Below are positions 9,086 to 18,542 of a stretch of 37,500 nt of DNA, in pieces; within the stretch, counting starts at the first letter, position 1; the number at the start of each line of letters is the position of its first letter. The notes beneath the pieces were generated by a model. It was not told where the DNA came from. It made no database searches and saw nothing but the letters and a program-made list of their open reading frames with translations. The position numbers were made by a program, and so were the translations under genes. This stretch comes from Mesostigma viride. Lineage: Eukaryota; Streptophyta; Mesostigmatophyceae; Mesostigmatales; Mesostigmataceae. The stretch lies in NCBI GenBank assembly GCA_009746045.1, contig RPFO01002268.1, positions 1-37,500 of the forward strand. Reading direction: 5' to 3'.

Positions 9086-9544
9086 CACATTTCCATCTCC
9101 ATTCATATTCATAATCCTGCACGACTCGAAAACGCGGACAAGATAACGGCAGGCTCGAGCTACCATGGTCCGGATTCTCCCGATTTCTGGCCTGCGCTGG
9201 TTGTCTCCTTGATATTGGCAACTCTCTCCGGTAAGAGATTTTCCGCAGTTTGGCTGTTTCGAAACGTTAATTAAGTGAGATGCCTTCGGATCAGGAGACT
9301 CACACAGCCGCGAAATCATGCCAAAGGTCATATGTTCGATCCCTTGCTGGTAGCTTCTGAGCTTTCTTATTTTCTGTGTTCCGCGGAATCTCAGATTTGG
9401 GCCGCTAGCGTTTTCACGTTTGTTGCTTTCTGATCCGACGACAACGTTGTGCCTTGCTCGTGTGACATCTGGCGCATGGTGTGATTCATGTGTATGGTGC
9501 TGCCTTGCCACATGGGGCTGCTTTGCCATAAGAGTGAGTGTTGG

Positions 9545-9905
9545 GTTCTACACATTTGCTGCATGGACCGTTAGGTGCTGGTGAGCTCTTCCTTGTAGAA
9601 TGGTGATGTCTATGTCAAGGATCTGATGTCTTTTTTGTCTCTTGCACTGCTTTCATTTTAGGGGGAATTATAGGTGTCATTATTTTGGCATTTGAAGGTA
9701 TAGATGTTTATCTGCAAGGGCCTGTTTTTTTTCCCCCGGCCTCTTGCATGCATGGATGTGTAGAATTGTATGTTGATGGAATTATGATTTGCCATACACA
9801 TTTGCTGCATGGATTTTTAGGTGGTGCTGAGCTCAAGATCCTTGTAGAACGCTTACATCTATGTCAAGGATCTGATTTCTTTTCCTCTTGCGTATATTGT
9901 GTCGG
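9545..9905. repeat. Pair of diverged direct repeats of about 110 bp
   Basis: CACATTTGCTGCATGG, GTGCTG and CTATGTCAAGGATCTGAT occur in the same order near 9550-9650 and again near 9790-9890. There is no coding signal. The surrounding 9100-10020 shows only long open frames without protein-like composition. Confidence 0.6.
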
Positions 9906-10028
9906 TTTGCTTTATTTCTTGCAGGGACCACGAGAGTAAAATGCAAGCGGTTCCACTTTCAAGTCAGCATGTGACGCCCTGTCGACCGGCCCGCTTTGTT
10001 AGCTAGCTACCATATAGTATTTGATGAT

Positions 10029-10188
10029 AGGCATTGAATGCGAAAGATGTCATAACGCCATAACAGACTGTGTTGAACAGGCATTGAATGCCGAAGATGT
10101 CATAACGCCATAACAGACTGTGTTGAAAAGGCATATTTGAATGCCGAAGATGTACATAACGCCATAACAGTGTTGAATAGTTGAATCA
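10029..10188. repeat. 50-bp tandem repeat, three copies
   Basis: Units begin at about 10031, 10081 and 10131 with GGCATTGAATGC or a variant, followed by GAAGATGTCATAACGCCATA and ACAGACTGTGTTGAA. The third unit is slightly longer (GGCATATTTGAATGC). Confidence 0.85.
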
Positions 10189-10334
10189 ACGGGTTCTTGC
10201 AGCTGTAAACATTAAAATTATTCAAACATTTAATGAAAAAATCATTATTGTTCGTGCTGTTTTGAACAGCGGTTGTTACTGGCACTGCATGCATGTGTCT
10301 GCTGCCAGCATATTGCATTATGGGTGTGTTTTTC

Positions 10335-10677
10335 AGCGCTGTGTTTTCTCACTTTTCTCACTTTTCTCACGTCCTGTTTTTCTCACTTTTCTCACGTCCT
10401 GATTTTCTCACTTTTCTCACGTTTCACACCTCCCGTTTTTCTCACTTATCTCATGTCCTGTTTTTTGAGATTTTTCTCACGTTTTTCCCCTTTTTTCACC
10501 TTTTTGGGGCAATCTCACCCGGGTGAGAAACGTGTTTTCTCACCCATTCTCACCCCATTCTCACCCTTTTTTCTCACCTTTCTCACCCATTCTCACCCAT
10601 TTCTCACCCTTTTTCTCACCTTTCTCACCCTTTTTCTCACAATTTCTCACCCATTCTCAAAGCCGAGTTCCTAGTGA
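10335..10677 (-). repeat. TGAGAAA-rich repeat element, inverted copy
   Basis: The reverse complement of the 6262-6615 repeat type: TTCTCAC, TCTCACCC and TTTTCTCACC words throughout. Its right edge GAGTTCCTAGTGAT is the exact reverse complement of the left edge of the other copy. It abuts the first base of a YADD reverse transcriptase fragment (10676), so it seems to have replaced or interrupted the RT upstream part. Confidence 0.6.
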
Positions 10678-10828
10678 TATGCGGACGACACCACCCCGTC
10701 TTCGAAGACATTGGGCACGTGCAGACGTGGCTTGCCTGCCTCACCATCGAGGCCCGAGCGGTGGGGCTCGAGGTCAGCAAGAAGACCGAGGCCCTGGCGG
10801 TTAGGCTCACGTATAGTAGCTCAGCAGT
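10676..10828 (+). pseudogene. Decayed LINE reverse transcriptase fragment (YADD motif)
   Basis: Starts YADDTT (TATGCGGACGACACCACC) and, after a one-base shift, continues DIGHVQTWLACLTIEARAVG and LEVSKKTEALAV. YADD followed about 30 residues later by GL-x-V-x-K-K-T-E is the RT motif C to thumb signature of LINEs. This is a different lineage from the YLDD element at 541-5810. It ends in TACG-rich repeat DNA. Confidence 0.7.
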
Positions 10829-10837
10829 GTGAGCCAA

Positions 10838-10968
10838 TACGGCAAGACGGCAATACGGCAAAACCTCGGCGTATTGCGTATTTCGTATTATACGCGTATT
10901 ATACGCGTATTATACGCGTATTATACGCGTATTATACGCGTATTATACGCGTATTATACGCCAAAAGC
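10838..10968. repeat. TACG-type palindromic repeat with 11-bp tandem units
   Basis: About seven copies of GCGTATTATAC in a row (10886-10967) after AATACGG words. The unit is nearly self-complementary, so the array can form hairpins or cruciforms. Related TACG-rich patches lie at 18385-18535 and 22690-22790. The following 10969-11150 is AT-rich with nothing recognised. Confidence 0.75.
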
Positions 10969-11153
10969 TCAAAAAGTGGTTTTTTGACCGGAAAAGTGGA
11001 TTTTCAAATAGGATAAAATATTCTAAGGTGTTTATCCCATGGGTGTGCCTCTCAAAAACTCTAGCTTATGTCTCAAACTTGATGAATACCAATGCAATGC
11101 ACGTAGACTGGTCATAGCCTATTGACACTCACTTGGTTGTCTATAGTTGCGAT

Positions 11154-11467
11154 CTAGGTCCTAGTTACAGGGGTGTGGGCACCGCGGCCCGAATCGCTAT
11201 GAATGCCATACTTGGTCACACGCGGAGCCCCCACAGGCTTGGGGGTGGTCTCCTTCATTACTACTTGCCATCTATCCTTGCGCACCATCTGCCTCCATAG
11301 TACAGACAAACCAGGAGGCTGCCCAGGGGTGAGCCCGTCACGTCTAGTGTAGCACATGTCCATGCCGAGTCTATCACGAAATGTCCACGGGTGGCGGCCC
11401 TGCCGCGCGCGGCCGGCGGCACGCCAGGTTAGGACATATCGCCCAGGCTGGGCGGGCTTGGTGCCAG
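11154..11467 (-). CDS. Terminal exon of a two-member local paralogue family (copy 1)
   Basis: An uninterrupted minus-strand frame of about 104 codons reads GTKPAQPGRYVLTW, TFRDRLGMDM, LWRQMVRKDRWQVV and KPVGAPRVTKYG. The order of PAQPGR, LTW, TF, K-x2-W-x2-V and PVG-PRV-K-G is shared with the plus-strand exon at 19039-19323. The acceptor is probably CTATAG near 11468. The function is unknown. The downstream 11468-11775 is AT-rich without features. Confidence 0.5.
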
Positions 11468-11779
11468 CTATAGTCTATCTGAGGTATCTACCTGATCTGT
11501 GCGGGCCAGGTGCCCGGCTAGGCCCAGGCGCCTGTGCCTAATAATGTGGGAAACATATAGGGCAAATCAGCGTACAAATCCTCATAGTTGCATGAAGTGT
11601 GATGTATACTCACCCATTTGTAATTGAACTAATATTTACTCCATGCATACAATGTCATGCACCATGCCCTACTAAACACAATTGCAGGCAGCCACCATGA
11701 CATTATTTTATTAATGCTAATTGACCTTTAGGATTCTTTATTATTCCTTAATTATGACAACCATTAATTTATTGCTAAG

Positions 11780-11968
11780 TCATACGGCAAGAAGGTCCAG
11801 TTCCTCCACCCAGAAGCCCAAAAGGCCAAAACCAACATGGCAATATGTCACGGATCTGCGAGCTATGTCATCCGCCGGGCGCCCACTATGCACAAGACCG
11901 TGACGTGCGCAAGGAATTTGTTTTCTACGCCTTTTCGACAAAGGCTAGTGACCGGGGGGGGACACTAG
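11780..11968 (+). CDS. Terminal exon of an unidentified basic protein
   Basis: After TGCTAAG the plus strand reads SYGKKVQFLHPEAQKAKTNM and on through CHGSASYVIRRAPTMHKTV to a TAG at 11966-11968. The stop lies 5 bp after a G8 run (11954-11961); if one G is missing the frame would run 8 codons further to a TAA. No upstream exon was found. The next 900 bp has a composition and a TGTAA that suit a long 3'UTR. Confidence 0.45.
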   Translation, partial: SYGKKVQFLHPEAQKAKTNMAICHGSASYVIRRAPTMHKTVTCARNLFSTPFRQRLVTGGGH

Positions 11969-12870
11969 CACTTGCAGCATAAGAGCGGACGAAAGTGTAC
12001 GTGCACGCGCGCCGGGCCATGCAGGCACAGCTGGGCGCGCAGCACTGACTTGAGCGGACGGCAGCACAAGTGCGCAGCGTCGAGAGGATCATACGCGTGT
12101 TAGCACTTGGACAGCTGGAACTGGAGCTGGACTGCTGGACTTCAACAGCGCCGAGGCTATTGACAGGCCAGGTGTCTTTGTGGTGTAGAATAGCGGGTCA
12201 ACGTTATGAGGACTGGACAGAAAATGGAAAAGGACAATTTGCGGTGCGGAGCCAGATCGCTGGAATGAATGCGAAATCGCTGGCAGCCCTACAAAGGGAT
12301 TTCTTCTAGAAAGGAACGATTAGACGCAATGTTTGCTGGGCCACTCACACGCAAGGTGTGAGCGTACAGATTGTCTGAAGGATATTATGCTTCGACCTTG
12401 GTGCATGGACGTGACTCAATGCCGGACATTCCCAGGGACAGAAATGCCGGAGCCTCTAGGAGATGAGATCGGCATTGACAGGGTAGCAATTTAGATTTGT
12501 CGGGATGCCTTCCTGCTTTTGTTGGCATGTGTGGTAGAAAGCCAGGACGGCAACTGGAATGCGGTTTCTATTTGCATGGTTCAGGCAGCAAGATAGTTTT
12601 GTTTGGCATTCCTGGCTGGACTGACAAGTGTGGCGTGTGTCATGCGTGTGGCATGACGAATGGTTTGGTTCATTGCATGTCGAAGAGGACTCTCACGCAG
12701 CGTGTAGTCTCTTCGAGTCTCTCGTTAGTGGCCTTCGTGTTTCTCCCTTTCCTTGGGAGCAAGGCCGGTAGCATGTCATGGAGCACTGCCTAACTGCGGG
12801 CTCGTGAGCATGGAGTGCATCGATATTGAGACTATCAACGTGTTGTAATTGTATTAACTTTCTCAATAAA
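11969..12870 (+). other. Probable 3'UTR ending at TGTAA
   Basis: No convincing coding frame, mixed composition, and TGTAA at 12844-12848 followed by AT-rich DNA. Long 3'UTRs closed by TGTAA are usual in volvocine algae. Short frames at 12070-12309 and 12497-12793 lack protein-like composition. 12870-13280 holds nothing recognised. Confidence 0.35.
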
Positions 12871-13282
12871 TTCCGCATGTGCGGCTTCATCATCAGACTG
12901 TGCAAAGTGTGTGTTGTGAAAGCATTGTTCTATAGCATGCAGGGGAGGCAAAAGCATCATCTTGCACCATCATATTGTCGCAATTAGAGTAGTTGGAGCG
13001 TCTAGCTAACGCCCCAGCAAGGATATTCAAACGCGGCACGCGACGGTACACAAGGGGATCAATAAGGTGGTCATCAGGCACGAGGGACAGTTCCTTGTCC
13101 TCGGCTGAGAGCCCTCTTTTCGTTAATCATGGGACAGGTCCTCGCCCATGCACCCCACAGGGCATGCAGTTAAGGCAGGCACGTCAGCTCAGCTCATTTG
13201 GGTTTTACCAAATTAAGCTGAGTGGCCAGCCGCCATGGTGGCACCGGAGATTGTGGCACGCAGACGCGACAAATAAACAAAT

Positions 13283-13435
13283 GCAGGTAGCATCACCACC
13301 CATGCCATGAACATGCATCATCATATGAGATGCAAAATCCCATCTATCTAAAGTTCTTGAGACATGCATCATTGCAGCAGGCAACCACCATGCCATATAC
13401 ACTGTCATGCACCATGCCATAAACACATCACATCA
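13283..13435. repeat. Isolated copy of the 150-bp satellite unit
   Basis: Shares ATCATCATATGAGATG, AAATCC(C/T)ATCTATCTA and TCTTGAGACATGCAT with the array at 16822-17470, in the same orientation. Next to it, near 13475-13545, a 45-bp unit with GAAATTCGGTG is duplicated in tandem. Confidence 0.75.
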
Positions 13436-13670
13436 GTCCGGCGCCGCGCCTTGCACACCCCGGTAATTCCCCGCGAAAGTTGACGAAATTCGGTGCGCGC
13501 GTGCAATGTTGACTGAAATTCGGTGTGCACGGCTATGGTGACGCGAAAATTTATTGCGAGCTGATTACGCAACCATTTTGGACGTTATTTCGCTTGTTCG
13601 GACGTTGATTACATAAGGAAAAGTATCGTACATTAAAAAACCTGAAAAACAGTTTCTTTTTTTTCTGCAG

Positions 13671-13735
13671 CGAGGGCACGTGGGCAGCAGGCGGGCGTTT
13701 TGCACACCAACCGGCCCGACCCGTGTGTGTGCAAG
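13671..13735 (+). CDS. Internal exon upstream of the zinc-ribbon exon
   Basis: Acceptor TTTTTTTTCTGCAG, 65 bp starting in phase 0 (RGHVGSRRAFCTPTGPTRVC), donor AAG|GTAAAA. It leaves two bases (AG) that combine with the first base of the next exon (C) to keep the frame open into YMTSLGRS. A 214-bp intron separates them. No earlier exon was located; 13440-13660 shows none. Confidence 0.45.
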
Positions 13736-13949
13736 GTAAAACACAGACAGGAAAAACATGCTCTCGGCTGTCATGAACACATTCTACCAGTTCCTAACAT
13801 CATTTCAAAGAAACCCAGCGATGGATTTCCCTTAATTTTGCGTTTCCGATTTTTACGCCCCTTCCGCGAAAAAGTGAGAATTATAGGAGCGCTGACAGGG
13901 GCAACACTGCATGTCGTGCTTTTAATCGCTTTTACGTCTTTTCTTGCAG

Positions 13950-14121
13950 CTATATGACTTCCCTTGGGCGCAGCAACATCGCCCGGTGTTTATCCTGCGG
14001 GCGGGGCTTGCTGGCCCCGTCCGGAGTGTGCTCGGGGTGCGGGAAAAACCACAGCTACTGGTTTATAACGTCGACAACCCCCCATTTTCTGGTCATTAAC
14101 CGGCGTATTCTTGTGGTTTAA
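13950..14121 (+). CDS. Zinc-ribbon terminal exon (four-cysteine small protein)
   Basis: Acceptor TTTTCTTGCAG then 57 codons to TAA 14119-14121; an ATG at 13954 alone gives 55 residues. The sequence contains RCLSCGRGLLAPSGVCSGCG followed by KNHSYWF, a C-x2-C...C-x2-C zinc ribbon with short knuckles like those of RNA polymerase subunits, TFIIS-like proteins and rubredoxin-like folds. It could be a free-standing microprotein or the tail of a spliced gene with 13671-13735. 14122-14430 has overlapping frames on both strands (about 80 codons each) that I cannot choose between. Confidence 0.55.
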
Positions 14122-14430
14122 GCTTCCGGCGACGGGCGAAAAGAGCTCTTACCATGACGGCATGCTCTGGGGAGGCGTTCCGAGAAGGACTGGGGCGGGC
14201 AGGCAAATTTACACGCGACAGTGCCCGCACGTCGCCTGCGCACCCCGGCGTACAAGGCAAAGCGCAGTGTTTCCCTCCTGGACGGCCCATCGCTGCCTTT
14301 GCCGGGCGGCATGTTGGGGAGGCGGCTCCTTCTTCCTTTCTTACCGCCCGTTTCATAGTTCATACCCGTGAGTTTCCCAACGGAGGCGTGTTAATGATGA
14401 GCGGCTGCATGCATGAATGAACGGGTGTAT

Positions 14431-15480
14431 GAATGAGGGAGGGGGGGGAGGGAGGGAGGGAGGGAGGGAGGGAGGGAGGGAGGGAGGGAGGGAGGGAGGG
14501 AGGGAGGAGGGAGGGAGGGAGGGAGGGAGGGAGGGAGGGAGGGAGGGAGGGAGGGAGGGAGGGAGGAGGGAGGGAGGGAGGGAGGGAGGGAGGGAGGGAG
14601 GGAGGGAGGGAGGGAGGGAGGGGGAGGGAGGGAGGGAGGGAGGGAGGGAGGGAGGAGGAGAGGAGGGAGGGAGGGAGGGAGGGAGGGAGGGAGGGAGGGA
14701 GGGAGGGAGGAGGGAGGGAGGGAGGAGGGAGGGAGGGAGGGAGGGAGGGAGGGAGGGAGGGAGGGAGGGGGGAGGGAGGGAGGGAGGGAGGGAGGGAGGG
14801 AGGGAGGAGGGAGGGAGGAGGGAGGGAGGGAGGGAGGGAGGGAGGGAGGGAGGGAGGGAGGGAGGGAGGGAGGGAGGGAGGGAGGGAGGGAGGGAGGGAG
14901 GGAGGGAGGAGGGAGGGAGGGAGGGAGGGAGGGAGGGAGGAGGAGGGAGGGAGGGAGGGAGGGAGGGAGGGAGGGAGGAGGGAGGGAGGGAGGAGGGAGG
15001 GAGGGAGGGAGGGAGGGAGGGAGGGAGGAGAGGAGACGGAGGGAGGGACGGACGACGGACGGACGGACGGACGGACGGACGGACGGACGGACGGGGACGG
15101 ACGGACGGACGGACGGACGGACGGACGGACGGACGGACGGACGGACGGACGGACGGACGGAGGAGGGAGGGAGGGAGGGAGGGAGGGAGGGAGGGAGGGA
15201 GGGAGGGAGGGAGGGAGGGAGGAGGGAGGGAGGGAGGGAGGGAGGGAGGGAGGGAGGGAGGGAGGGAGGGAGGAGGGAGGGAGGGAGGGAGGGAGGGAGG
15301 AGGGAGGAGGGAGGAGGGAGGGAGGAGGACGGAGGGACGGACGGACGGACGGACGGAGGGACGGAGGACGGACGGAGGGACGGACGGACGGACGGACGGA
15401 CGGAGGGAGGGAGGGAGGGAGGGAGGGAGGGAGGGAGGGAGGGAGGGAGGGAGGGGAGGGAGGGAGGGAGGGAGGGAGGG
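14431..15480. repeat. GGGA/GGAC microsatellite, about 1 kb
   Basis: Near-pure GGGA tandem array, broken by occasional GGA units, with blocks of GGAC at about 15048-15160 and 15329-15402. The runs of four or more GGG tracts can form G-quadruplexes on the plus strand. Long open frames on both strands are artefacts of the repeat and are not genes. Array length is probably unreliable in any assembly. Confidence 0.97.
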
Positions 15481-15486
15481 TATGAC

Positions 15487-15522
<36 letters not shown>

Positions 15523-15632
15523 TGTGTGCGTGCCTACGTGTATGCATGGGTGGGTGGATACATGTGTACGTGGGTGTGTGTGGGTGGGTGGGTAAGGGAT
15601 CGACGTGTGTGTGTATGTGTGTGTGTGTGTGC
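15481..15632. repeat. TGCG, GTGGGTGG and TG microsatellites
   Basis: Tandem TGCG (15485-15530), then GGTG-rich words, then TG repeats ending at 15631. It is contiguous with the GGGA array, so 14431-15632 is one 1.2-kb simple-sequence block. Confidence 0.9.
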
Positions 15633-15644
15633 TTCTCTCCTTAG

Positions 15645-15914
15645 GCGTTGGAGCACACGCATGCACTGGAGGAAGGGGGTGATGAAAACCCAGACCAACT
15701 GTCGCACCCTTGGTCCCCTCCACCTTCACCAAGCGTAAGGCCAAGCGTGCCATGGGGTAGGGTAGCTGACGCAAGTCACCAACGTCAGGGTGCTCACCAG
15801 GCTGGTGGATGAGAAGATGGGGGGCAGGCCCCTGTCAGATGCAGAGAAGAAGAAAAGGAAAAGGATGCAGGGCCGTGAGAACGTGCCCCCGGGTGTGGCA
15901 TTAGCCACTATATA
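15645..15914 (+). pseudogene. Coding-like remnant of an unidentified protein
   Basis: Three short protein-like stretches lie in different plus frames: ALEHTHALEEGGDENPDQLS after a TCCTTAG acceptor, STFTKRKAKRAMG, and LTQVTNVRVLTRLVDEKMGG ending in a basic DAEKKKRKRMQGRE tail and stop at 15912-15914. The frames shift in the direction expected for missing bases, but in-frame TAGs between the last two prevent a clean join. It may be a decayed terminal exon. Confidence 0.35.
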
Positions 15915-16055
15915 GCTAGCTAGCTGGCTAGAGCTGTGTTATTAATGCATTGTACTATAGGCATGTGCCCCCAAGTATGCCTTCCTGCATTGTAAATATG
16001 ATGCATAATGTAATGATGTGTTGTTTGGAACCTTCTGTACACCAAGGTGGAATGA

Positions 16056-16612
16056 TTGCCATGAAACCCTTGGAAGAACAATAGAAAGCTGCTTTTTCTG
16101 TGGTATTTATGCTAGCATCTGTCACCAATTTGTTATCCAACCAGCCTGAAGCTTTGTGGGCAGGCTGCATGGGATGTGTTTCGAACATGTGCCAAGTTCC
16201 AGGCCCAACTGAGTTCATTTGATGTCATTATATATGCAAATGTGTGATGAAACCCTTGGAAAACCCTGAAAAACTGCATTTTTGTGGTGTTTATGCTAGC
16301 ATCTGTCACCAATTTGTCATCCAACCAGCCTGAAACTTTGTGGGCATGCTGCATGGGATGTGTTTAGAACATATGCAAAGTTCCACGCCCAACTGAGTTC
16401 ATTTGGTGTCATTATATATGCATATGTGTGATGAAACCCTTGGAAAACCCTGAAAAACTGCATTTTGGGGGTATTTATGCTAGCATCTGTCACCATTTTG
16501 TGATCCAACCAGCCTGAAACTTTGTGGGCATGCTGCATGGGATGTGTTTATAACATGTGCAAAGTTCCAGGCCCAACTGAGTTCATTTGATGTCATTATA
16601 TACGCATACATG
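16056..16612. repeat. 184-bp tandem satellite, three copies
   Basis: GATGAAACCCTTGGAA starts units near 16060, 16246 and 16430, a 184-185 bp period. Shared words include GCTAGCATCTGTCACCA, CCAACCAGCCTGAA and CCCAACTGAGTTCATTTG. The minus-strand frames of 73 codons in each unit are by-products. 15915-16055 and 16613-16820 are unannotated AT-rich DNA. Confidence 0.92.
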
Positions 16613-16821
16613 CCAGAAAGTGCTGAAAATTCGGTATTTTTATGCTAGCAAATGTCACCATGTTACCATGCTGCCGACTCCCAAAAAATTATTTGACCAC
16701 ATGCCACCATAAGATATCTGATTAGGCACCTTGGTGCCAAATTTGAGGCCAAACTAATCATTAGCCTATCCTAGAATAATTTTCAGGGTGGAAAAATGGC
16801 TTTTTGGAATGATGTGATATG

Positions 16822-17470
16822 CAGGCAGCCACCACCATGCCATACATACAATGTCATGCATCATCATATGAGATGTAAAATCCTATCTATCTACAGTTCT
16901 TGAGACATGCATGCAGGCAACCACCGGCATGCCATACACTGTCATGCACCATGCCATACATAAACACATATGCGGGCAGCCACCACCATGCCATACATTA
17001 ACAATGTCATGCATCATCATATGAGATGTAAAATCCTATCTATCTAAAGCTCTTGAGACATGCATGCAGGCAACCACCGGCATGCCATACACTGTCATGC
17101 ACCATGCCATACATAAACACATATGCGGGCAGCCACCACCATGCCATACATACAACCCTTGGTCATGCATCATCATATGAGATGTAAAATCCTATCTATC
17201 TAAAGCTCTTGAGACATGCATGCAGGCAACCACCGGCATGCCATACGCTGTCATGCACCATGCCATAAGCACATATGCAGGCGGCCACCACCATACCATA
17301 CATACAATGTCATCCATCATCATCTGAGATGTAAAATCCTATCAATCTAAAGCTCTCGAGACATGCAGGCAGCCACCACCATGCAATACATACAATGTCA
17401 TGCACCATGCATGCCATAAACACATGTATGCAGGCAGCCACCACCATGCCATACATACAATGTCAATGCA
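16822..17470. repeat. 150-bp tandem satellite, about 4.3 copies
   Basis: Units start with GC(A/G)GGCAGCCACCACCATG near 16822, 16972, 17125, 17276 and 17428. Each holds CATATGAGATGTAAAATCCT and TCTTGAGACATGCATGCAGG. Related single copies occur at 13283-13435 and, partly, at 11640-11700. The array runs into the 3' side of the hAT remnant. Confidence 0.92.
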
Positions 17471-17474
17471 GCAC

Positions 17475-18217
17475 GAAATGCATCATTATTAAGGACATTG
17501 AAAGGGATACCAGCTGAAATAAAACCCTTGCACAGTGCAAGGTCCAGCTGCAGCTTATCCAGCTTCATCATCTGCGGCATGGTCAGGCCCTCCTCGGACG
17601 CCTCAGGTCTGCTCGAGCTGTGCTGTTGTGAAGAGCCAACCTGGGCGTCGTGCCACTCAGAGGCGCTGCCCTCCACGAGGCCATCCCAGTTGAGTCGCTG
17701 CCCGGCGCTTGGTCACGAGCTCCATGTGGTCCGCTTGGCCACGCCTCTTCAGGTCCTTGGCCCTGAGAATCCCCTGCAAATACGCCCTATATGCCTTCGG
17801 CGGATTGGGGCAAGGCTTCACATCCCGGCACCAAGGCTTGCCCACGATGTGGAGCTTTGCCCTAGTGGCGCTCCCCTTCCAGGTAACGCCGCACTGAAGG
17901 CAGGATTGCTTGTAGTTGTTCGTCAGCAGGCCGTTCACTACAATGCGCTCCTTCTTGACGAACTCCCAAACGGCAGCCTTATCCTACTTTGCATCACCAT
18001 CCCCCTCATCCCCACTGTTGTCGGGGCCAGTAGGCTCCTCGTCCCCACTGTCATTGTTGTCGGCATCATCATCTAGCTCCAAGCTAGCAAGATGTCGTGC
18101 TCGGGCGTCTTCGTACTCCGTATCTGACATGTCATCGTAGTTTATTCCGAGGTCAGGTTCCTTGCCTCGACCGTGCGCCATCGCTCTACTTTCCATGCAG
18201 CTAGTAAATGCCAGCAC
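17475..18217 (-). pseudogene. hAT-family transposase, N-terminal part, broken
   Basis: On the minus strand the reading starts at 18217 or at the ATG near 18181 (AHGRGKEPDLGINYDDMSD) with an acidic region. After an in-frame TAG at 17984-17986 comes a BED-type zinc finger (CLQCGVTWKGSATRAKLHI then CRDVKPC). After a frame change near 17680 come a glutamine/serine linker and DLALCKGFISAGIPFNVLNN, the conserved start of the hAT catalytic region. hAT transposases cut and paste DNA with 8-bp target duplications. The catalytic D-D-E part is missing: the copy runs into satellite DNA at about 17470. One nonsense codon, one shift and the truncation make it non-functional. Confidence 0.75.
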
Positions 18218-18384
18218 TGTGCTATCAAACTGCCCGGTACACAGGCAGCAGCACCTTATGCATGTTTAGTGTTCGGCCTCAGGCCTCAGCTTCGGTAGCG
18301 GCGGTTACTTTTGGCGCGCAAGGCTGTCGGCTGCATGAGCTACGCCAATACTAGCTCTGGCGCCAAATTCTGGTGCCGGGCGCC

Positions 18385-18540
18385 GTAAAATACGCAAAAA
18401 ATACGTATTATGCGCCGTATTTGCCGGCGTTGAGAACGCAATATACGCGTATTTCTAGTACGTTAGTACGCCAAACCCCGCCGTATTGTATAATACGGCG
18501 TATTTACCGTATTATACGACGTATTGGCGTTCACTGTAGC
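18385..18540. repeat. TACG-type palindromic repeat, second patch
   Basis: Words such as ATACGCGTATT, CGCCGTATT and AATACGGCGTATT with their complements, without a regular unit. It stands immediately before a LINE fragment, as the 10838 patch stands immediately after one. 18218-18384 holds no feature. Confidence 0.65.
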
Positions 18541-18542
18541 TC

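Noticed and set aside
9083-9529. Minus-strand frame of 148 codons
   Set aside because: No protein-like composition, and it overlaps the start of the better-supported exon at 8898-9085.
12070-12793. Plus-strand frames of 79 and 98 codons
   Set aside because: Unlikely composition, and the region fits a 3'UTR ending in TGTAA.
14096-14420. Overlapping frames of 80-90 codons on both strands
   Set aside because: No domain, splice or composition evidence favours either.
14353-15774. Very long open frames of arginine/glutamate/glycine or proline/serine repeats
   Set aside because: They are produced by the GGGA/GGAC microsatellite in every frame and carry no start context or protein-like variation.
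16133-16538. Two nearly identical 73-codon minus-strand frames as a gene family
   Set aside because: They are successive units of the 184-bp satellite.
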